Assembly (NCBI GenBank): GCA_029866205.1
Contig: JARWZT010000022.1
Location: forward strand, 62,001 to 126,000
Length of the DNA: 64,000 nt
Origin: Rhodoferax sp.
GTDB lineage: Bacteria > Pseudomonadota > Gammaproteobacteria > Burkholderiales > Burkholderiaceae_C
Direction: 5' to 3'
The stretch's first letter is position 1, and the number at the start of each line of letters is the position of its first letter. The notes under the pieces are model-generated. The model made no database searches. It was not told the DNA's origin and saw nothing but the letters and a program-made list of their open reading frames with translations. Made by a program: the position numbers and the translations under genes. Below, in pieces: positions 22,779 to 32,097 of the stretch.

Positions 22779-24610
22779 CAGAAAGCGTCCTCAGGGAAAG
22801 TTGCACAAGTCATATCCCTCGATTGCACCACAGACAACCAGGCGCCGATCTTGGGCAGCTCATAGTGAAAGAAGAAGCGCGCCGCGCCCAGTCGGCCCAC
22901 CGTGGCAGCTTGCGCCTGCGCAGCGTCAGCAGCAAGCGTGGTGCACGCTACGTCCAGCCAAATCCAGGCCAGCACGGTGTGACCGAAGGCTTGCATATAG
23001 GGCACGGCATTGGCCAGCGCTTCGGTAGGGGCGCCATTGGCCCACGCGGCTTGCGTGGCTGCGCCCACTTTGGAAAGGGCTTGACCCAGCGCCTGTGCAT
23101 AGGGCGCCAACGCGGCGTGGGGTGTGGCGCGCGCCATGGTGGCTTGCATTCGGGCAGCCAGCAGTTGCATGCCGCGGCCGTTTTCCATCAGAACCTTGCG
23201 CCCGAGCAAGTCCATGGCTTGGATGCCGTGCGCACCTTCGTGGATCATGTTGAGGCGGTTGTCGCGCCAGTATTGCTCGACCGGAAAATCCCGCGTGTAA
23301 CCGTAGCCGCCATGGACCTGGATGGCAAGCGAGTTGGCCTCAAGACACCACTCGCTGGGCCAGCTTTTGGCGATCGGGGTGAGCACTTCGAGCAACAGGC
23401 GCGCCTCGTCGGCCGCGACGGCATCGGCGGTGTGTTGTTCGTCCACCAGCCGGGCACAGTACAGCGCCAGGGCCAGCGCACCTTCGCCATAGGACTTTTG
23501 GGCCAGCAGCATGCGTTTGACGTCACTGTGCTCAATGATGCGTACTTGGGGTTGCGAGGGGTCTTTGCCACCTGCGCCCATGGGTCTGCCCTGAGGGCGG
23601 TTTTTGGCGTATTCCAGGCTGGCGTAATAACCGGCCAGGCCCAGCATGGTGGCGGCAATGCCTACGCCAATACGCGCCTCGTTCATCATGTGGAACATGC
23701 AGCGCAGGCCTTCGCCGGGCTTGCCGACCAGGTAGCCCACGGCACCCGGCTGCCCCTGCACGGGATACTTGCCCTCGCCAAAATTAAGCAAGGTATTGGT
23801 GGTGCCGCGCCAGCCCAGCTTGTGGTTGAGACCGGCCAGGGCCACGTCATTGCGCACCCCGGTAAGTTGGCCCTGCGGATCCACCAGTTTTTTCGGCACG
23901 ATGAAGAGTGAAATTCCGCGCGTGCCTGGCACCAAGGCGCCGCTGGCATCGGGAATCTTGGCGAGCACCAAGTGCACGATGTTCTCGGACAGCTCATGCT
24001 CGCCGCTGGAGATCCACATCTTGTTGCCCTTGAGCCGGTAGCGCGCGCCCAGAGGCTCGGCTTCAAAATCAGCGCCGTCGGGCACGGCACGGGTCGTGAT
24101 GTCCGACAGGCTGGAGCCCGCCTGGGGCTCGCTCAGGCACATGGTGCCCGAAAACCGGCCGTTGAACTCATTTTTGGCAAACGCGGTTTTTTGCAACTCC
24201 GTGCCGTGCACCATCAGCAAATTGGCGTTGCCGGTGGTGAGCATGCCTGAGCCAATACTGACCGAGGCACACGCAAAAAACGCGTTGGCCGCCGCCTCAA
24301 CGCTGTAGGGCAACTGCATGCCACCCATCTCAAAATCTTGCGCTGCGCTCAGCATGCCCGACTCAGCGTAGGCCTTGGCGGCGTCGTGTGTGGCCTGGGG
24401 CAAGATGACTTTTTCGCCGTCAAAGTGCGGCTCTTCGACGTCCACCAGGCGATTAAAGGGGGCGAATTTTTCGCGGGCGATGCGCTCGCAGGTCTCAAGC
24501 ACCGCGTCAAAGGTTTCGCGGGAATGGTCGCTAAAGCGCGGGCGCTGGGTCAGCTCGGTGGTGTGGAGCCAGTCGTTGAGCAAAAAATCCAGGGTGGGGC
24601 GAAGTTTCAT
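22778..24610 (-). CDS. Acyl-CoA dehydrogenase, long FadE-type
   Basis: Starting at 24610 (MKLRPTLDFLLNDWLHT) gives 610 residues, the length of the long dehydrogenases with a C-terminal dehydrogenase-like extension. Motifs include MCLSEPQAGSSLSDITTRA (FAD site), HGGYGYTRDFPVEQYWRD and NMIHEGAHGIQAMDLLGRK, the last with the catalytic glutamate. It catalyses the first step of beta-oxidation, forming trans-2-enoyl-CoA and passing electrons to ETF. A perfect palindrome sits 30 bases upstream of the start. It is followed by a translationally coupled small membrane protein. Confidence 0.91.
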   Translation of the reverse strand: MKLRPTLDFLLNDWLHTTELTQRPRFSDHSRETFDAVLETCERIAREKFAPFNRLVDVEEPHFDGEKVILPQATHDAAKAYAESGMLSAAQDFEMGGMQLPYSVEAAANAFFACASVSIGSGMLTTGNANLLMVHGTELQKTAFAKNEFNGRFSGTMCLSEPQAGSSLSDITTRAVPDGADFEAEPLGARYRLKGNKMWISSGEHELSENIVHLVLAKIPDASGALVPGTRGISLFIVPKKLVDPQGQLTGVRNDVALAGLNHKLGWRGTTNTLLNFGEGKYPVQGQPGAVGYLVGKPGEGLRCMFHMMNEARIGVGIAATMLGLAGYYASLEYAKNRPQGRPMGAGGKDPSQPQVRIIEHSDVKRMLLAQKSYGEGALALALYCARLVDEQHTADAVAADEARLLLEVLTPIAKSWPSEWCLEANSLAIQVHGGYGYTRDFPVEQYWRDNRLNMIHEGAHGIQAMDLLGRKVLMENGRGMQLLAARMQATMARATPHAALAPYAQALGQALSKVGAATQAAWANGAPTEALANAVPYMQAFGHTVLAWIWLDVACTTLAADAAQAQAATVGRLGAARFFFHYELPKIGAWLSVVQSRDMTCATFPEDAF

Positions 24611-24633
24611 GGTGACAAATCGGGCAGGTTGGG

Positions 24634-24664
24634 GGTGCACCGCATGCGGCAAACACGCAGCACC
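24634..24664. promoter_or_regulatory. Nested inverted repeat upstream of the FadE-type gene
   Basis: A perfect 10-bp palindrome CCGCATGCGG (24640-24649) lies inside a wider GGTGC (24634-24638) / GCACC (24660-24664) pair, about 24-54 bases upstream of the dehydrogenase start. It could be an operator or a leader hairpin; no protein can be assigned. Confidence 0.35.
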
Positions 24665-24730
24665 AAAGTGCGCAATTACGCCCTAAAACTGCCCCGACCA
24701 CTGTCACCCAAGCGAATCAACGCCCGACCT

Positions 24731-25117
24731 TTACTCAAACACCGGCGCACTGGGCTTGGCCACCGCCTTGCCTGCAGCCACCCAGGCGTCATATCCGCCT
24801 GCAATCGAGGACACTTTGAGGTAACCCATGGCCTTGAGCTGGACCGCCGCCAGGGCGGCGCGGCCGCTGGTTTTGCAATACAGAACGATCTTGAGATCGC
24901 GGGCGGCGAGCTCGGGGCTGGCACTGATCTTGAACTCCAGCAGGCCGCGGGACATGTGCACCGCGCCGGGCAGGTGCCCGGTGGCGTATTCATCGGCCTC
25001 GCGCACATCGATCAGCACGTCGGCATTGCGAATCGCGTCTTCGGCCTGGTCGATGGAAATTTCGTGGGTTTGGGCTTTGGCTTGGGCCACCAGGTCGTGC
25101 GGGGTTTTCATGGGCAT
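24731..25117 (-). CDS. Rhodanese-domain sulfurtransferase
   Basis: The start at 25117 follows GAGAG by seven bases and gives 128 residues. A single rhodanese domain covers most of it: VLIDVREADEYATGHLPGAVH, then the active loop CKTSGRAALA with the catalytic cysteine. It transfers sulfane sulfur, for example from glutathione persulfide to a thiophilic acceptor. It is third in a row with sulfide:quinone oxidoreductase and an OsmC-family gene, which supports a sulfide or persulfide role. Confidence 0.88.
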   Translation of the reverse strand: MPMKTPHDLVAQAKAQTHEISIDQAEDAIRNADVLIDVREADEYATGHLPGAVHMSRGLLEFKISASPELAARDLKIVLYCKTSGRAALAAVQLKAMGYLKVSSIAGGYDAWVAAGKAVAKPSAPVFE

Positions 25118-25147
25118 TGTTTCTCTCAAGGGGCGCAAGGGCCAACA

Positions 25148-25600
25148 TCAACGGGGTTTAAGGCGAATCTGGTTGCAGTCGAAGACCTCAATTACAACCG
25201 CAATCCCCTGCCCCACGCTCTGGGTTACCGTACAAAAGCCCTCAAATTGTTCCAATACGCGGTCCAGGTGGTCCAGCGACGCCGCCGGAACCCCCAAAGT
25301 CAGCACCGCGTGGATTCTCAGCACCCGCAATCGGCCTTCGCCGTTGCGCCCGACCTCGGCCTGAACCTCACAGCGCAGGGGCTCAGGGTTTTGCTTGAAC
25401 TTGCGCAGCGCAAAGAGCAGCGAATCCGCCAGGCAATTGCCCACCGCGGCCGCCAACAATTGCACCGGCGAAGGCCCTAACCCGCTGCCCAGCGGTGCAG
25501 GCTCGTCCGCCAACAGGGGCGGCACGGCGCCACCAAAACTGACATTGAATTGGTAGTCCTGCTGTTGCTGCAGACTCACTTTAACCAGGGTTTCGCTCAT
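25148..25600 (-). CDS. OsmC/Ohr-family protein
   Basis: From the ATG at 25600 (MSETLVKVSLQQQQDYQF) the product is 150 residues. It has the two OsmC redox cysteines, in AAAVGNCLADSLLFAL and QFEGFCTVTQSV, the typical spacing for thiol-dependent peroxidases of this family. It lies 74 bases after the sulfide:quinone oxidoreductase gene and 30 bases before the rhodanese gene. OsmC proteins reduce organic hydroperoxides and some act on sulfane sulfur; the second fits the neighbours. Alternative upstream starts lack similarity. Confidence 0.84.
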   Translation of the reverse strand: MSETLVKVSLQQQQDYQFNVSFGGAVPPLLADEPAPLGSGLGPSPVQLLAAAVGNCLADSLLFALRKFKQNPEPLRCEVQAEVGRNGEGRLRVLRIHAVLTLGVPAASLDHLDRVLEQFEGFCTVTQSVGQGIAVVIEVFDCNQIRLKPR

Positions 25601-25674
25601 GGGGTGGGCCTCGGTTTGCGGCGTGGTTGGTGGTGCTTGGGATGGGCACGCGCGAGCGCGCGCCAAAGGAGTTT

Positions 25675-26973
25675 TCAGTGTGACTTTTTCTCGACCAGTC
25701 GGACGATGCCTAAGGCCTTGAGCACGTATTTTTCGTAGACCGGCTCGGACTCCCCGTTTCGGATCTTGCGCAAAAAGTATTTCTCAAAGGCGATCTTGGC
25801 CAGATGCACCCACTTGCCTTTTTTGAACCAGTTGACGTTGCGCGGCGGAATTTGCGGCAGCGCCACAAAGGCCGCGCCGGTATCGCCCATGTCGGCCAGG
25901 CAAATGGCATTCCAAGTGCCCTTGGCCTCGGCAGGTTTGCCTGCCAACTCATCGGCGATATTGAGGGCGATGGCACCCACCATGCTCTCAATCATGTAGC
26001 CCGTCTTGGGCGTTCCGGTCGCGACGGGCGTCACTTCCACCGGGGGAATGGCGACGCACACGCCTGCCGAGAAGATATTGCGGTACGCCTTGCTGCGCTG
26101 AAACTCGTCAATCAGCACAAAGCCCCGCGGGTTGCACAGGCGGGGGACCGCGGCCACCGCGTCCACGCCCTTGAAAGCCGGCAGCATCATGGACAGCTTG
26201 AAGTCCAGTTCATGCTCTTTGTACACCTGGCCCAAGTCGTCGAGCTGGGTGACAAACATCCTGCCCTCTTCGACCTTGGTGGTTTTGGCATTGGTGATCC
26301 ACTTCATGTCGCGATTGCGCATTTCCGACTCGAGCATGGACTTGCTGTCGCCCACCCCACCCAAACCCAAGTGGCCGATGTAGGGCTCGCTGGTGACGTA
26401 AGTGATGGGGACTTTGTGGCGCAGCTTGCGCTTGCGCAGGTCGGTGTCCAAAATGAACGCGAACTCGTAAGCCGGACCGAAACAGCTCGCCCCGGGCATT
26501 GCACCGATGACCACCGGTCCGGGCTGCTCCAGGAATTTCTCGTAGTCGGCAAAGAATGCCTGCGCATGGTCCACGCTGCAGACCGAGTGGGTAAAGCCGC
26601 CACCGCCGGACTCCCATGGCCCGGCGCCGGGCACCTCGCTAAAGGACAGTTTGGGACCGGTGGTGATGACCAAATAGTCGTATTCCAAAGTGTCGCCACC
26701 CTCCAGGGTGAGCCGGTTGGCCGCAGCGTCGATCAGGTCCACCGTTTTGGCTATGAAACCGATGCCTTTGCGGGTCAGGCAAGGCTCAATTGCCACCGTA
26801 ATCTGAGCCCGTTCGCGCCAACCGACCGCCAGCCAGGGGTTGCTGGGCACAAACTGGAAATAGGGAGTGGAATTCACCACGGTCACTTGGTGCTCTTTGC
26901 CGAGCAACGCACGAATTTCGTAGGCTGCCGGCATGCCGCCAATACCTGCGCCAACAATTACGATATGAGCCAC
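25675..26973 (-). CDS. sqr: Sulfide:quinone oxidoreductase-type flavoprotein
   Basis: The 432-residue protein starts with the FAD motif IVIVGAGIGGMPAAYEI and shows the SQR-type segment SAGVCVAIPPVEVTPVATG followed by TPKTGYMIESM. Cysteines are at C132 (HSVCSVD), C164 (GASCFGP) and C358 (NAICLADMG), matching in position the three functional cysteines of Acidithiobacillus SQR (128, 160, 356). It should oxidise sulfide to sulfane sulfur at the inner membrane and reduce quinone; the C-terminal amphipathic part would dock on the membrane. It heads a three-gene set with OsmC and rhodanese genes. No persulfide dioxygenase is visible nearby. Confidence 0.85.
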   Translation of the reverse strand: MAHIVIVGAGIGGMPAAYEIRALLGKEHQVTVVNSTPYFQFVPSNPWLAVGWRERAQITVAIEPCLTRKGIGFIAKTVDLIDAAANRLTLEGGDTLEYDYLVITTGPKLSFSEVPGAGPWESGGGGFTHSVCSVDHAQAFFADYEKFLEQPGPVVIGAMPGASCFGPAYEFAFILDTDLRKRKLRHKVPITYVTSEPYIGHLGLGGVGDSKSMLESEMRNRDMKWITNAKTTKVEEGRMFVTQLDDLGQVYKEHELDFKLSMMLPAFKGVDAVAAVPRLCNPRGFVLIDEFQRSKAYRNIFSAGVCVAIPPVEVTPVATGTPKTGYMIESMVGAIALNIADELAGKPAEAKGTWNAICLADMGDTGAAFVALPQIPPRNVNWFKKGKWVHLAKIAFEKYFLRKIRNGESEPVYEKYVLKALGIVRLVEKKSH

Positions 26974-27096
26974 GGTGCGTCCTTAAAAGCCATACGCCTA
27001 TTGGGACGCACGATTGGATATGCGGCATTGAGGTGAATCAAGCGGCACGCATGCCAGGTGCACGTACCCCGCATGTCCGGGCTGGGGCGCGGGCTC

Positions 27097-27846
27097 CTAT
27101 TCGAGGTAGATCTGGCGCAAGCGCTCCAGCAGCGGGTCGGTCAGGCCCATGCGCTGCTGCAGGTACTGCGCCATTCCTCCATGGTCGGCCTCAATCGTTT
27201 GCAAAGAGGCCTGCAAAAAGTCTTCGCGCACGCGCCAAACCACCGCCATCACCTCGGGGCTCAGCAGGGTAAGCCCAGCGCTGGGAGCGCCGTCATGCCG
27301 GTACAAGGCATTGGTGAGCAGGTAGTCTTGCAAGATATCGTCCTGGGATACACCCAGCGCGGAAAGCACCAGTGCCGCCGCCAAACCGGTGCGGTCTTTG
27401 CCCGCAGTGCAGTGAAACACCAGCGGCCCATCCTGCTCCAAAAGGTGGGTAAAAAGCGCGGCAAAGCGGTCCGAGTTATTGCGGACAAAGCCTTGGTAGG
27501 TGACCTGCATGGCGTCCACCGCGTCCTGGGGCCCCATCGGCTGCCCAGATTTCAGCTGCGTGTGCAAGTACTGCACCAGCGAGGGCTCAATCGCGAGAGA
27601 GTGACGCTGGGTCCCGGGCCAATCGTAAGACTGTGCAGCGCTTTCGTGGTGGCCCCGAAAGTCAAAGCTGCGGGTGATTTTGAGCTCCTGCAGCTGCGCA
27701 AGATCTGGATCGCTCAGATTCGCGAGGTGATCCGAACGGAACAGCCGGCGCCAACGCACCCGGCGACCACCGTGGCCCACGTAGCCGCCCAGATCACGAA
27801 AATTACTGGCGCCCTGCAAGGGCAGGTGGCGCGAGGGTGAAGGCAT
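27097..27846 (-). CDS. Tyrosine/lipid phosphatase-family protein
   Basis: The 249-residue protein has the P-loop HCTAGKDRTGLA near residue 141, with catalytic Cys and Arg, and the N-terminal segment GASNFRDLGGYVGHGG typical of the Y_phosphatase3 family (Mycobacterium PtpB-like). It dephosphorylates phosphotyrosine or phosphoinositide-type substrates in other bacteria. It stands alone: a terminator separates it from the thiolase gene upstream and 123 bases separate it from the SQR gene downstream. The physiological target is unknown. Confidence 0.87.
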   Translation of the reverse strand: MPSPSRHLPLQGASNFRDLGGYVGHGGRRVRWRRLFRSDHLANLSDPDLAQLQELKITRSFDFRGHHESAAQSYDWPGTQRHSLAIEPSLVQYLHTQLKSGQPMGPQDAVDAMQVTYQGFVRNNSDRFAALFTHLLEQDGPLVFHCTAGKDRTGLAAALVLSALGVSQDDILQDYLLTNALYRHDGAPSAGLTLLSPEVMAVVWRVREDFLQASLQTIEADHGGMAQYLQQRMGLTDPLLERLRQIYLE

Positions 27847-27868
27847 CGGATTCTTTCTTGGCGCTGAT

Positions 27869-27913
27869 AAAAAAATCGGGCGTGGCCAGCCGCAAACGAC
27901 CAGAACACGCCCG
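27869..27913 (-). terminator. Rho-independent terminator after the thiolase gene
   Basis: On the minus strand CGGGCGTG (27906-27913 region) pairs with CACGCCCG (27877-27884 region), an 8-bp GC-rich stem with a 21-base loop, followed by A and seven T. It ends the fadB-like/thiolase transcript before the phosphatase gene. Confidence 0.82.
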
Positions 27914-27975
27914 TACCCGACAAATGCCTCGCACCTGCCAGGCGCTATCGGCAGCGTGTCACCACGCCTGCCCGA

Positions 27976-29151
27976 TTACAAGACTTCAAAAATACCGGCT
28001 GCGCCCATGCCGCCACCGATACACATGGTGACGCACACGCGCTTGGCGCCACGGCGCTTGCCTTCGATCAGGGCGTGGCCCGTCAGACGCTGGCCGCTCA
28101 CGCCATAAGGATGGCCGACCGCAATGGCGCCGCCATTGACGTTCAGCAGTTCCGCCGGAATACCGAGCTTGTCACGGCAGTACAGCACTTGAACTGCAAA
28201 CGCTTCGTTGAGTTCCCACAAATCGATGTCGCTGACTTTGAGGCCCAGGCGTGCCAGCACTTTGGGGATGGCAAACACGGGGCCAATGCCCATTTCGTCT
28301 GGCTCGCAACCTGCCACCGCAAAGCCCAAAAAGCGGCCCAGGGGTGTCAGGCCCTTGCGCTCGGCGAGGGTTTCGTTCATCACGACCACCGCGCCGCCGC
28401 CGTCCGAGAACTGGCTGGCGTTGCCTGCCGAGATCAGGCCGCCGGGCATGGCAGAGCGCAAACCGTGAATACCCTCAAACGTGGTGCCTTCGCGAATGCC
28501 TTCGTCGTTTTTGACGGTCACTTTCTTGGTCATCAGGCCCATGACCTTGTCGGCCACGCCCATGGTGACCGTGATAGGTGCGATTTCGGCTTCGAAAAGA
28601 CCGGCAGCCAAAGCGGCGGACGCTTTTTGCTGGCTGGCTGCGCCGTACTCGTCCATGGCGTCACGGCCAATGCCATAGCGCTTAGCCACGTTCTCGGCGG
28701 TCTGCAGCATGTTCCAGTAAATCTCGGGCTTGTTTTTTGCGAGCCAAGGGTCGGCCAGCATATGCTGGTTCATCTCTTGCTGGACGCAGGAAATGGCCTC
28801 GACACCGCCGGCCACATAGACATCGCCCTCGCCCGCAATGATGCGCTGCGATGCGGTGGCGATGGTCTGCAGGCCAGACGAGCAAAAACGGTTGATCGTC
28901 ATGCCGGATACGGTAATCGGGCATCCCGCGCGCAGAGCGATCTGGCGTGCGATGTTGGCCCCGGTCGCGCCTTCGGGCGTGGCGCATCCCATGATGACGT
29001 CGTCCACCTCGGCGGCCTCGATCCCGGCGCGGGCAATGGCGTGCTCGACCGCGTGGCCGCCCAGCGTGGCGCCGTGGGTCATGTTGAAAGAACCTTTCCA
29101 GCTCTTGGCCAGAGGGGTGCGGGCGGTAGAAACAATTACGGCTGAAGTCAT
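27976..29151 (-). CDS. Acetyl-CoA acyltransferase (thiolase)
   Basis: The 391-residue protein has the three thiolase catalytic motifs: C90 in [11 protein letters not shown]347 in [11 protein letters not shown] and C377 in [11 protein letters not shown]. It cleaves 3-ketoacyl-CoA to acetyl-CoA and a shortened acyl-CoA. It lies nine bases after the FadB-like gene, forming the usual beta-oxidation pair, and is followed by a terminator. The GHPYGVSG variant of the usual GHPxGASG is conservative. Confidence 0.93.
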   Translation of the reverse strand: MTSAVIVSTARTPLAKSWKGSFNMTHGATLGGHAVEHAIARAGIEAAEVDDVIMGCATPEGATGANIARQIALRAGCPITVSGMTINRFCSSGLQTIATASQRIIAGEGDVYVAGGVEAISCVQQEMNQHMLADPWLAKNKPEIYWNMLQTAENVAKRYGIGRDAMDEYGAASQQKASAALAAGLFEAEIAPITVTMGVADKVMGLMTKKVTVKNDEGIREGTTFEGIHGLRSAMPGGLISAGNASQFSDGGGAVVVMNETLAERKGLTPLGRFLGFAVAGCEPDEMGIGPVFAIPKVLARLGLKVSDIDLWELNEAFAVQVLYCRDKLGIPAELLNVNGGAIAVGHPYGVSGQRLTGHALIEGKRRGAKRVCVTMCIGGGMGAAGIFEVL

Positions 29152-29160
29152 GGCTATTCC

Positions 29161-31260
29161 TTAATTAAATGTCTTGCCTTCGGCGGCCAGTCGGGCCAGC
29201 AGGGGTGCGGGCTTCCAGAACTCGGCGTCGTCGTGCGGATTTTGGGCGAAACGGTGCATGGCCTGCACGACGTTGAACAAACCCACCTCGTCGGCATACA
29301 GCATGGGACCACCCCGGTACGGAGGAAATCCGTAACCAAAGATGTAGCAAATGTCGATATCGCTGGCCTTGTTGGCAATGCCTTCTTCCAGTATGTGCGC
29401 ACCCTCGTTGACCAAGGCAAACACCAGGCGCTGCACGATTTCTTCGTCTGAAATGGTACGCGGCGTAATGCCTTGCGAAGCACGGTAGTCTTCGATCATC
29501 TTGACGACTTCGGCGTTCGGAATGGCGTCGCGTTTGCCGGGCTTGTAGTCGTACCAGCCTGCACCGGTTTTTTGACCAAAGCGGCCTTTTTCACACAACA
29601 AATCGGCGGTTTTGCTGTACTTCATGTTGGCGCGCTCGGTGGCGCGGCGCTTGCGGATGGCCCAGCCGATGTCGTTGCCGGCCAAATCGCCCATACGGAA
29701 GGGCCCCATGGCCATGCCAAACTTTTCCATGGCTTTATCCACTTGCTCGGGAGTGCAGCCTTCGTCCAGCAAGAAACCACCTTGGCGGCCATATTGCTCA
29801 ATCATGCGGTTGCCGATAAAGCCGTCGCACACGCCGGACACCACCGCGGTTTTGCGGATCTTCTTGGCCACGGCCATGACGGTCGCCATCACGTCTTTTG
29901 CGGTTTTTTCGCCGCGCACCACTTCAAGCAGCTTCATGACGTTGGCCGGGCTGAAGAAATGCAGACCCACCACGTCTTGCGGGCGCTGGGTGAAGGATGC
30001 AATTTTGTTCAAGTCCAGCGTGGACGTGTTGGAGGCCAAAATCGCGCCGGGCTTCATGACGCGGTCCAGCTCTTTGAACACGGCTTCTTTGACGCCGATT
30101 TCTTCAAACACCGCCTCGATCACCAAGTCTGCGCTACCCAGGTCGTCGTAGCTCAGAGTGGTGGACAACAAGGCCATGCGTTCTTCGTATTTGGCTTGCT
30201 TGAGCTTGCCTTTTTTGACTTGGGCTTCGTAGTTGCCGCGCATCGTGGCCAAGCCCCGGTCCAGCGCTTCTTGCTTCATTTCCAGCATCTTGACCGGCAC
30301 GCCGGCGTTCAGGAAGTTCATGGCAATGCCACCGCCCATGGTGCCGGCTCCGATGATCGCCACGCTCTTGATATCGCGCAGCGGGGTGTCTGCGGGCACG
30401 TCCGGGATTTTGGAGGCGGCGCGCTCGCCCAGGAACAGGTGGCGCAGGGCGCGGCTTTCGCTGGTGAGCATCAGGTTCATGAAAATTTCACGTTCCGTGG
30501 CCATTCCGGCGTCAAACTTCTGCTTGGTGGCGGCCTCAACGGCGGCCACGCACTTGAGCGGCGCGGGGTAGTTTTTGGCCATGCCGCCGACCATGTTGCG
30601 GGCAAACTGAAAGTAACCGTCGCCCAGCGGATGCTTGCAAGGCAACTGGCTAACGATCGGCATGGGGCGCACCGCAGCAATCGAACGGGCAAACGCCAAG
30701 GCTTCTTCCGCCAACGACTCTGGCGAAGCCGCGATTTTCTGGAATAGCTGCTGACCTGGCAGCATGGCCAACATTTCAGCCTTGATCGGCTCACCGCTGA
30801 CAATCATATTGAGTGCAGGCTCGACGCCCAAGGCCCGCGGCAGGCGCTGCGTGCCACCGGCACCAGGAATCAGGCCCAGTTTGACCTCAGGCAGCGCAAT
30901 GCTGGTGCCTGGAGCCGCAATACGGTAGTGGCAACCCAGCGCCAACTCCAAACCGCCGCCCATGGCCACGGTGTGCATGGCCGCTACGACCGGCTTGGTG
31001 GACTTTTCGAGCACCGCAATAACGCTCAGCAGATTAGGCTCCTGGATCGCCTTGGGCGAACCAAACTCGCGAATATCCGCGCCGCCTGAAAAGGCCTTGC
31101 CGGCGCCCGTGAGCACGATGGCCACGACGGCGGGGTCGGCCTGCGCCTGCTCCATGCCCTGGGCGATACCCTGGCGGGTGGACAAGCCCAAGCCATTGAC
31201 CGGCGGATTGTCGAGGGTGATGACGGCAATATCGCCGTGAACCTGGTAGTGGGCAGTCAT
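29161..31260 (-). CDS. Bifunctional enoyl-CoA hydratase / 3-hydroxyacyl-CoA dehydrogenase
   Basis: The 699-residue fusion has an N-terminal crotonase domain (about 1-190; [13 protein letters not shown] and [18 protein letters not shown] carry the oxyanion-hole and acidic residues), an NAD domain starting [17 protein letters not shown] near residue 297 and C-terminal 3-hydroxyacyl-CoA dehydrogenase domains. It performs the second and third steps of beta-oxidation. A promoter with a TetR-type operator precedes it, and the thiolase gene follows after nine bases. The length matches the FadJ/peroxisomal-type single-chain enzymes, slightly shorter than E. coli FadB. Confidence 0.93.
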   Translation of the reverse strand: MTAHYQVHGDIAVITLDNPPVNGLGLSTRQGIAQGMEQAQADPAVVAIVLTGAGKAFSGGADIREFGSPKAIQEPNLLSVIAVLEKSTKPVVAAMHTVAMGGGLELALGCHYRIAAPGTSIALPEVKLGLIPGAGGTQRLPRALGVEPALNMIVSGEPIKAEMLAMLPGQQLFQKIAASPESLAEEALAFARSIAAVRPMPIVSQLPCKHPLGDGYFQFARNMVGGMAKNYPAPLKCVAAVEAATKQKFDAGMATEREIFMNLMLTSESRALRHLFLGERAASKIPDVPADTPLRDIKSVAIIGAGTMGGGIAMNFLNAGVPVKMLEMKQEALDRGLATMRGNYEAQVKKGKLKQAKYEERMALLSTTLSYDDLGSADLVIEAVFEEIGVKEAVFKELDRVMKPGAILASNTSTLDLNKIASFTQRPQDVVGLHFFSPANVMKLLEVVRGEKTAKDVMATVMAVAKKIRKTAVVSGVCDGFIGNRMIEQYGRQGGFLLDEGCTPEQVDKAMEKFGMAMGPFRMGDLAGNDIGWAIRKRRATERANMKYSKTADLLCEKGRFGQKTGAGWYDYKPGKRDAIPNAEVVKMIEDYRASQGITPRTISDEEIVQRLVFALVNEGAHILEEGIANKASDIDICYIFGYGFPPYRGGPMLYADEVGLFNVVQAMHRFAQNPHDDAEFWKPAPLLARLAAEGKTFN

Positions 31261-31313
31261 GCTTTCAATCCTTGAAGTGAACGAACGAAAAAGGGAAAAA
31301 ATCAGGGTAAATC

Positions 31314-31342
31314 AAAATAGAACGACCGTTCTTTTTTGCTAA
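31314..31342 (-). promoter_or_regulatory. Promoter with TetR-type operator upstream of the fadB-like gene
   Basis: On the minus strand TTAGCA (31337-31342), a 17-base spacer and TATTTT (31314-31319) form a sigma70-like promoter. The inverted repeat AGAACG-GT-CGTTCT (31319-31332) lies almost exactly within the spacer, so a bound repressor would block RNA polymerase. Fatty-acid regulators of the TetR family (FadP, PsrA, LiuQ types) use palindromes of this kind. Which protein binds is not known. Confidence 0.65.
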
Positions 31343-31399
31343 ATTGTAGGGGGTTTCTGCCCGTGGTCGGTCTGATTTGTCACCGCTGGGACTGGAAAA

Positions 31400-32095
31400 T
31401 CAAACCTCCAGCCATTCTTTGCGCACCCCGCTGTCGGCGCGCAAGGCCTGTGGACTCCCGTCAAAAACGATGCTCCCATGGCCCATCACCAGGCAACGGT
31501 CGGAGATTTGCATGGCGATGGTGAGCTTTTGCTCAATCAGCAGCACCGACAGCCCACGCGCGCGCAAGGTCTGCAAGTAGGTCGCCACCAGTTCGACAAT
31601 TTTGGGCGCCAGGCCTTCGGTCGGTTCGTCAATGATGATCAGGTCAGGGTCGCCCATCAGCGTGCGGCACAGGGTCAGCATCTGTTGCTCGCCGCCAGAC
31701 AGCACCCCCGCCTCGGTGTGTTCCCGTTCTTTGAGGCGCGGAAAAATTTGGTACATGTCGTCAAAACTCCAGCGCGGCTTTTTGTTGGCGCGCTTTTGTC
31801 CCAACAGCAGGTTCTGGTGCACGGTAAGTTTTGGAAAGATGTCGCGGTTCTCAGGAACGTAGCCAACGCCCAAGTTGGCGATTTCGTAGGACTTGCGGCC
31901 CTGGATCTGTTGGCCATTCCATAGGACGGAGCCCTGGCTCTCGACCATGCCCATGATCGCCTTGGCCGTGGTCGAGCGCCCTGAGCCGTTGCGCCCGAGC
32001 AGCGCGACGATTTCGCCTTCGCCTACCTGAAGGTCAACACCATGCAGGACGTGGCTCTTGCCATAAAACGCGTTGAGTTGAGAAACTTGCAACAT
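31400..32095 (-). CDS. livF: Branched-chain-type ABC importer ATPase LivF, Walker A Lys replaced by Arg
   Basis: The 231-residue protein has the LivF layout: Walker A region GRNGSGRSTT (residues 34-43), signature LSGGEQQMLTL, Walker B IIIDEPTEGLAP. The invariant Walker A lysine is arginine 40 (codon CGC at 31976-31978), which in most ABC ATPases would strongly reduce hydrolysis. Other motifs are intact. It is the last gene of the transporter operon, two bases after livG. It should pair with LivG under LivH/LivM; if R40 is inactivating, the pair works as an asymmetric ATPase. Confidence 0.92.
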   Translation of the reverse strand: MLQVSQLNAFYGKSHVLHGVDLQVGEGEIVALLGRNGSGRSTTAKAIMGMVESQGSVLWNGQQIQGRKSYEIANLGVGYVPENRDIFPKLTVHQNLLLGQKRANKKPRWSFDDMYQIFPRLKEREHTEAGVLSGGEQQMLTLCRTLMGDPDLIIIDEPTEGLAPKIVELVATYLQTLRARGLSVLLIEQKLTIAMQISDRCLVMGHGSIVFDGSPQALRADSGVRKEWLEV

Positions 32096-32097
32096 AC

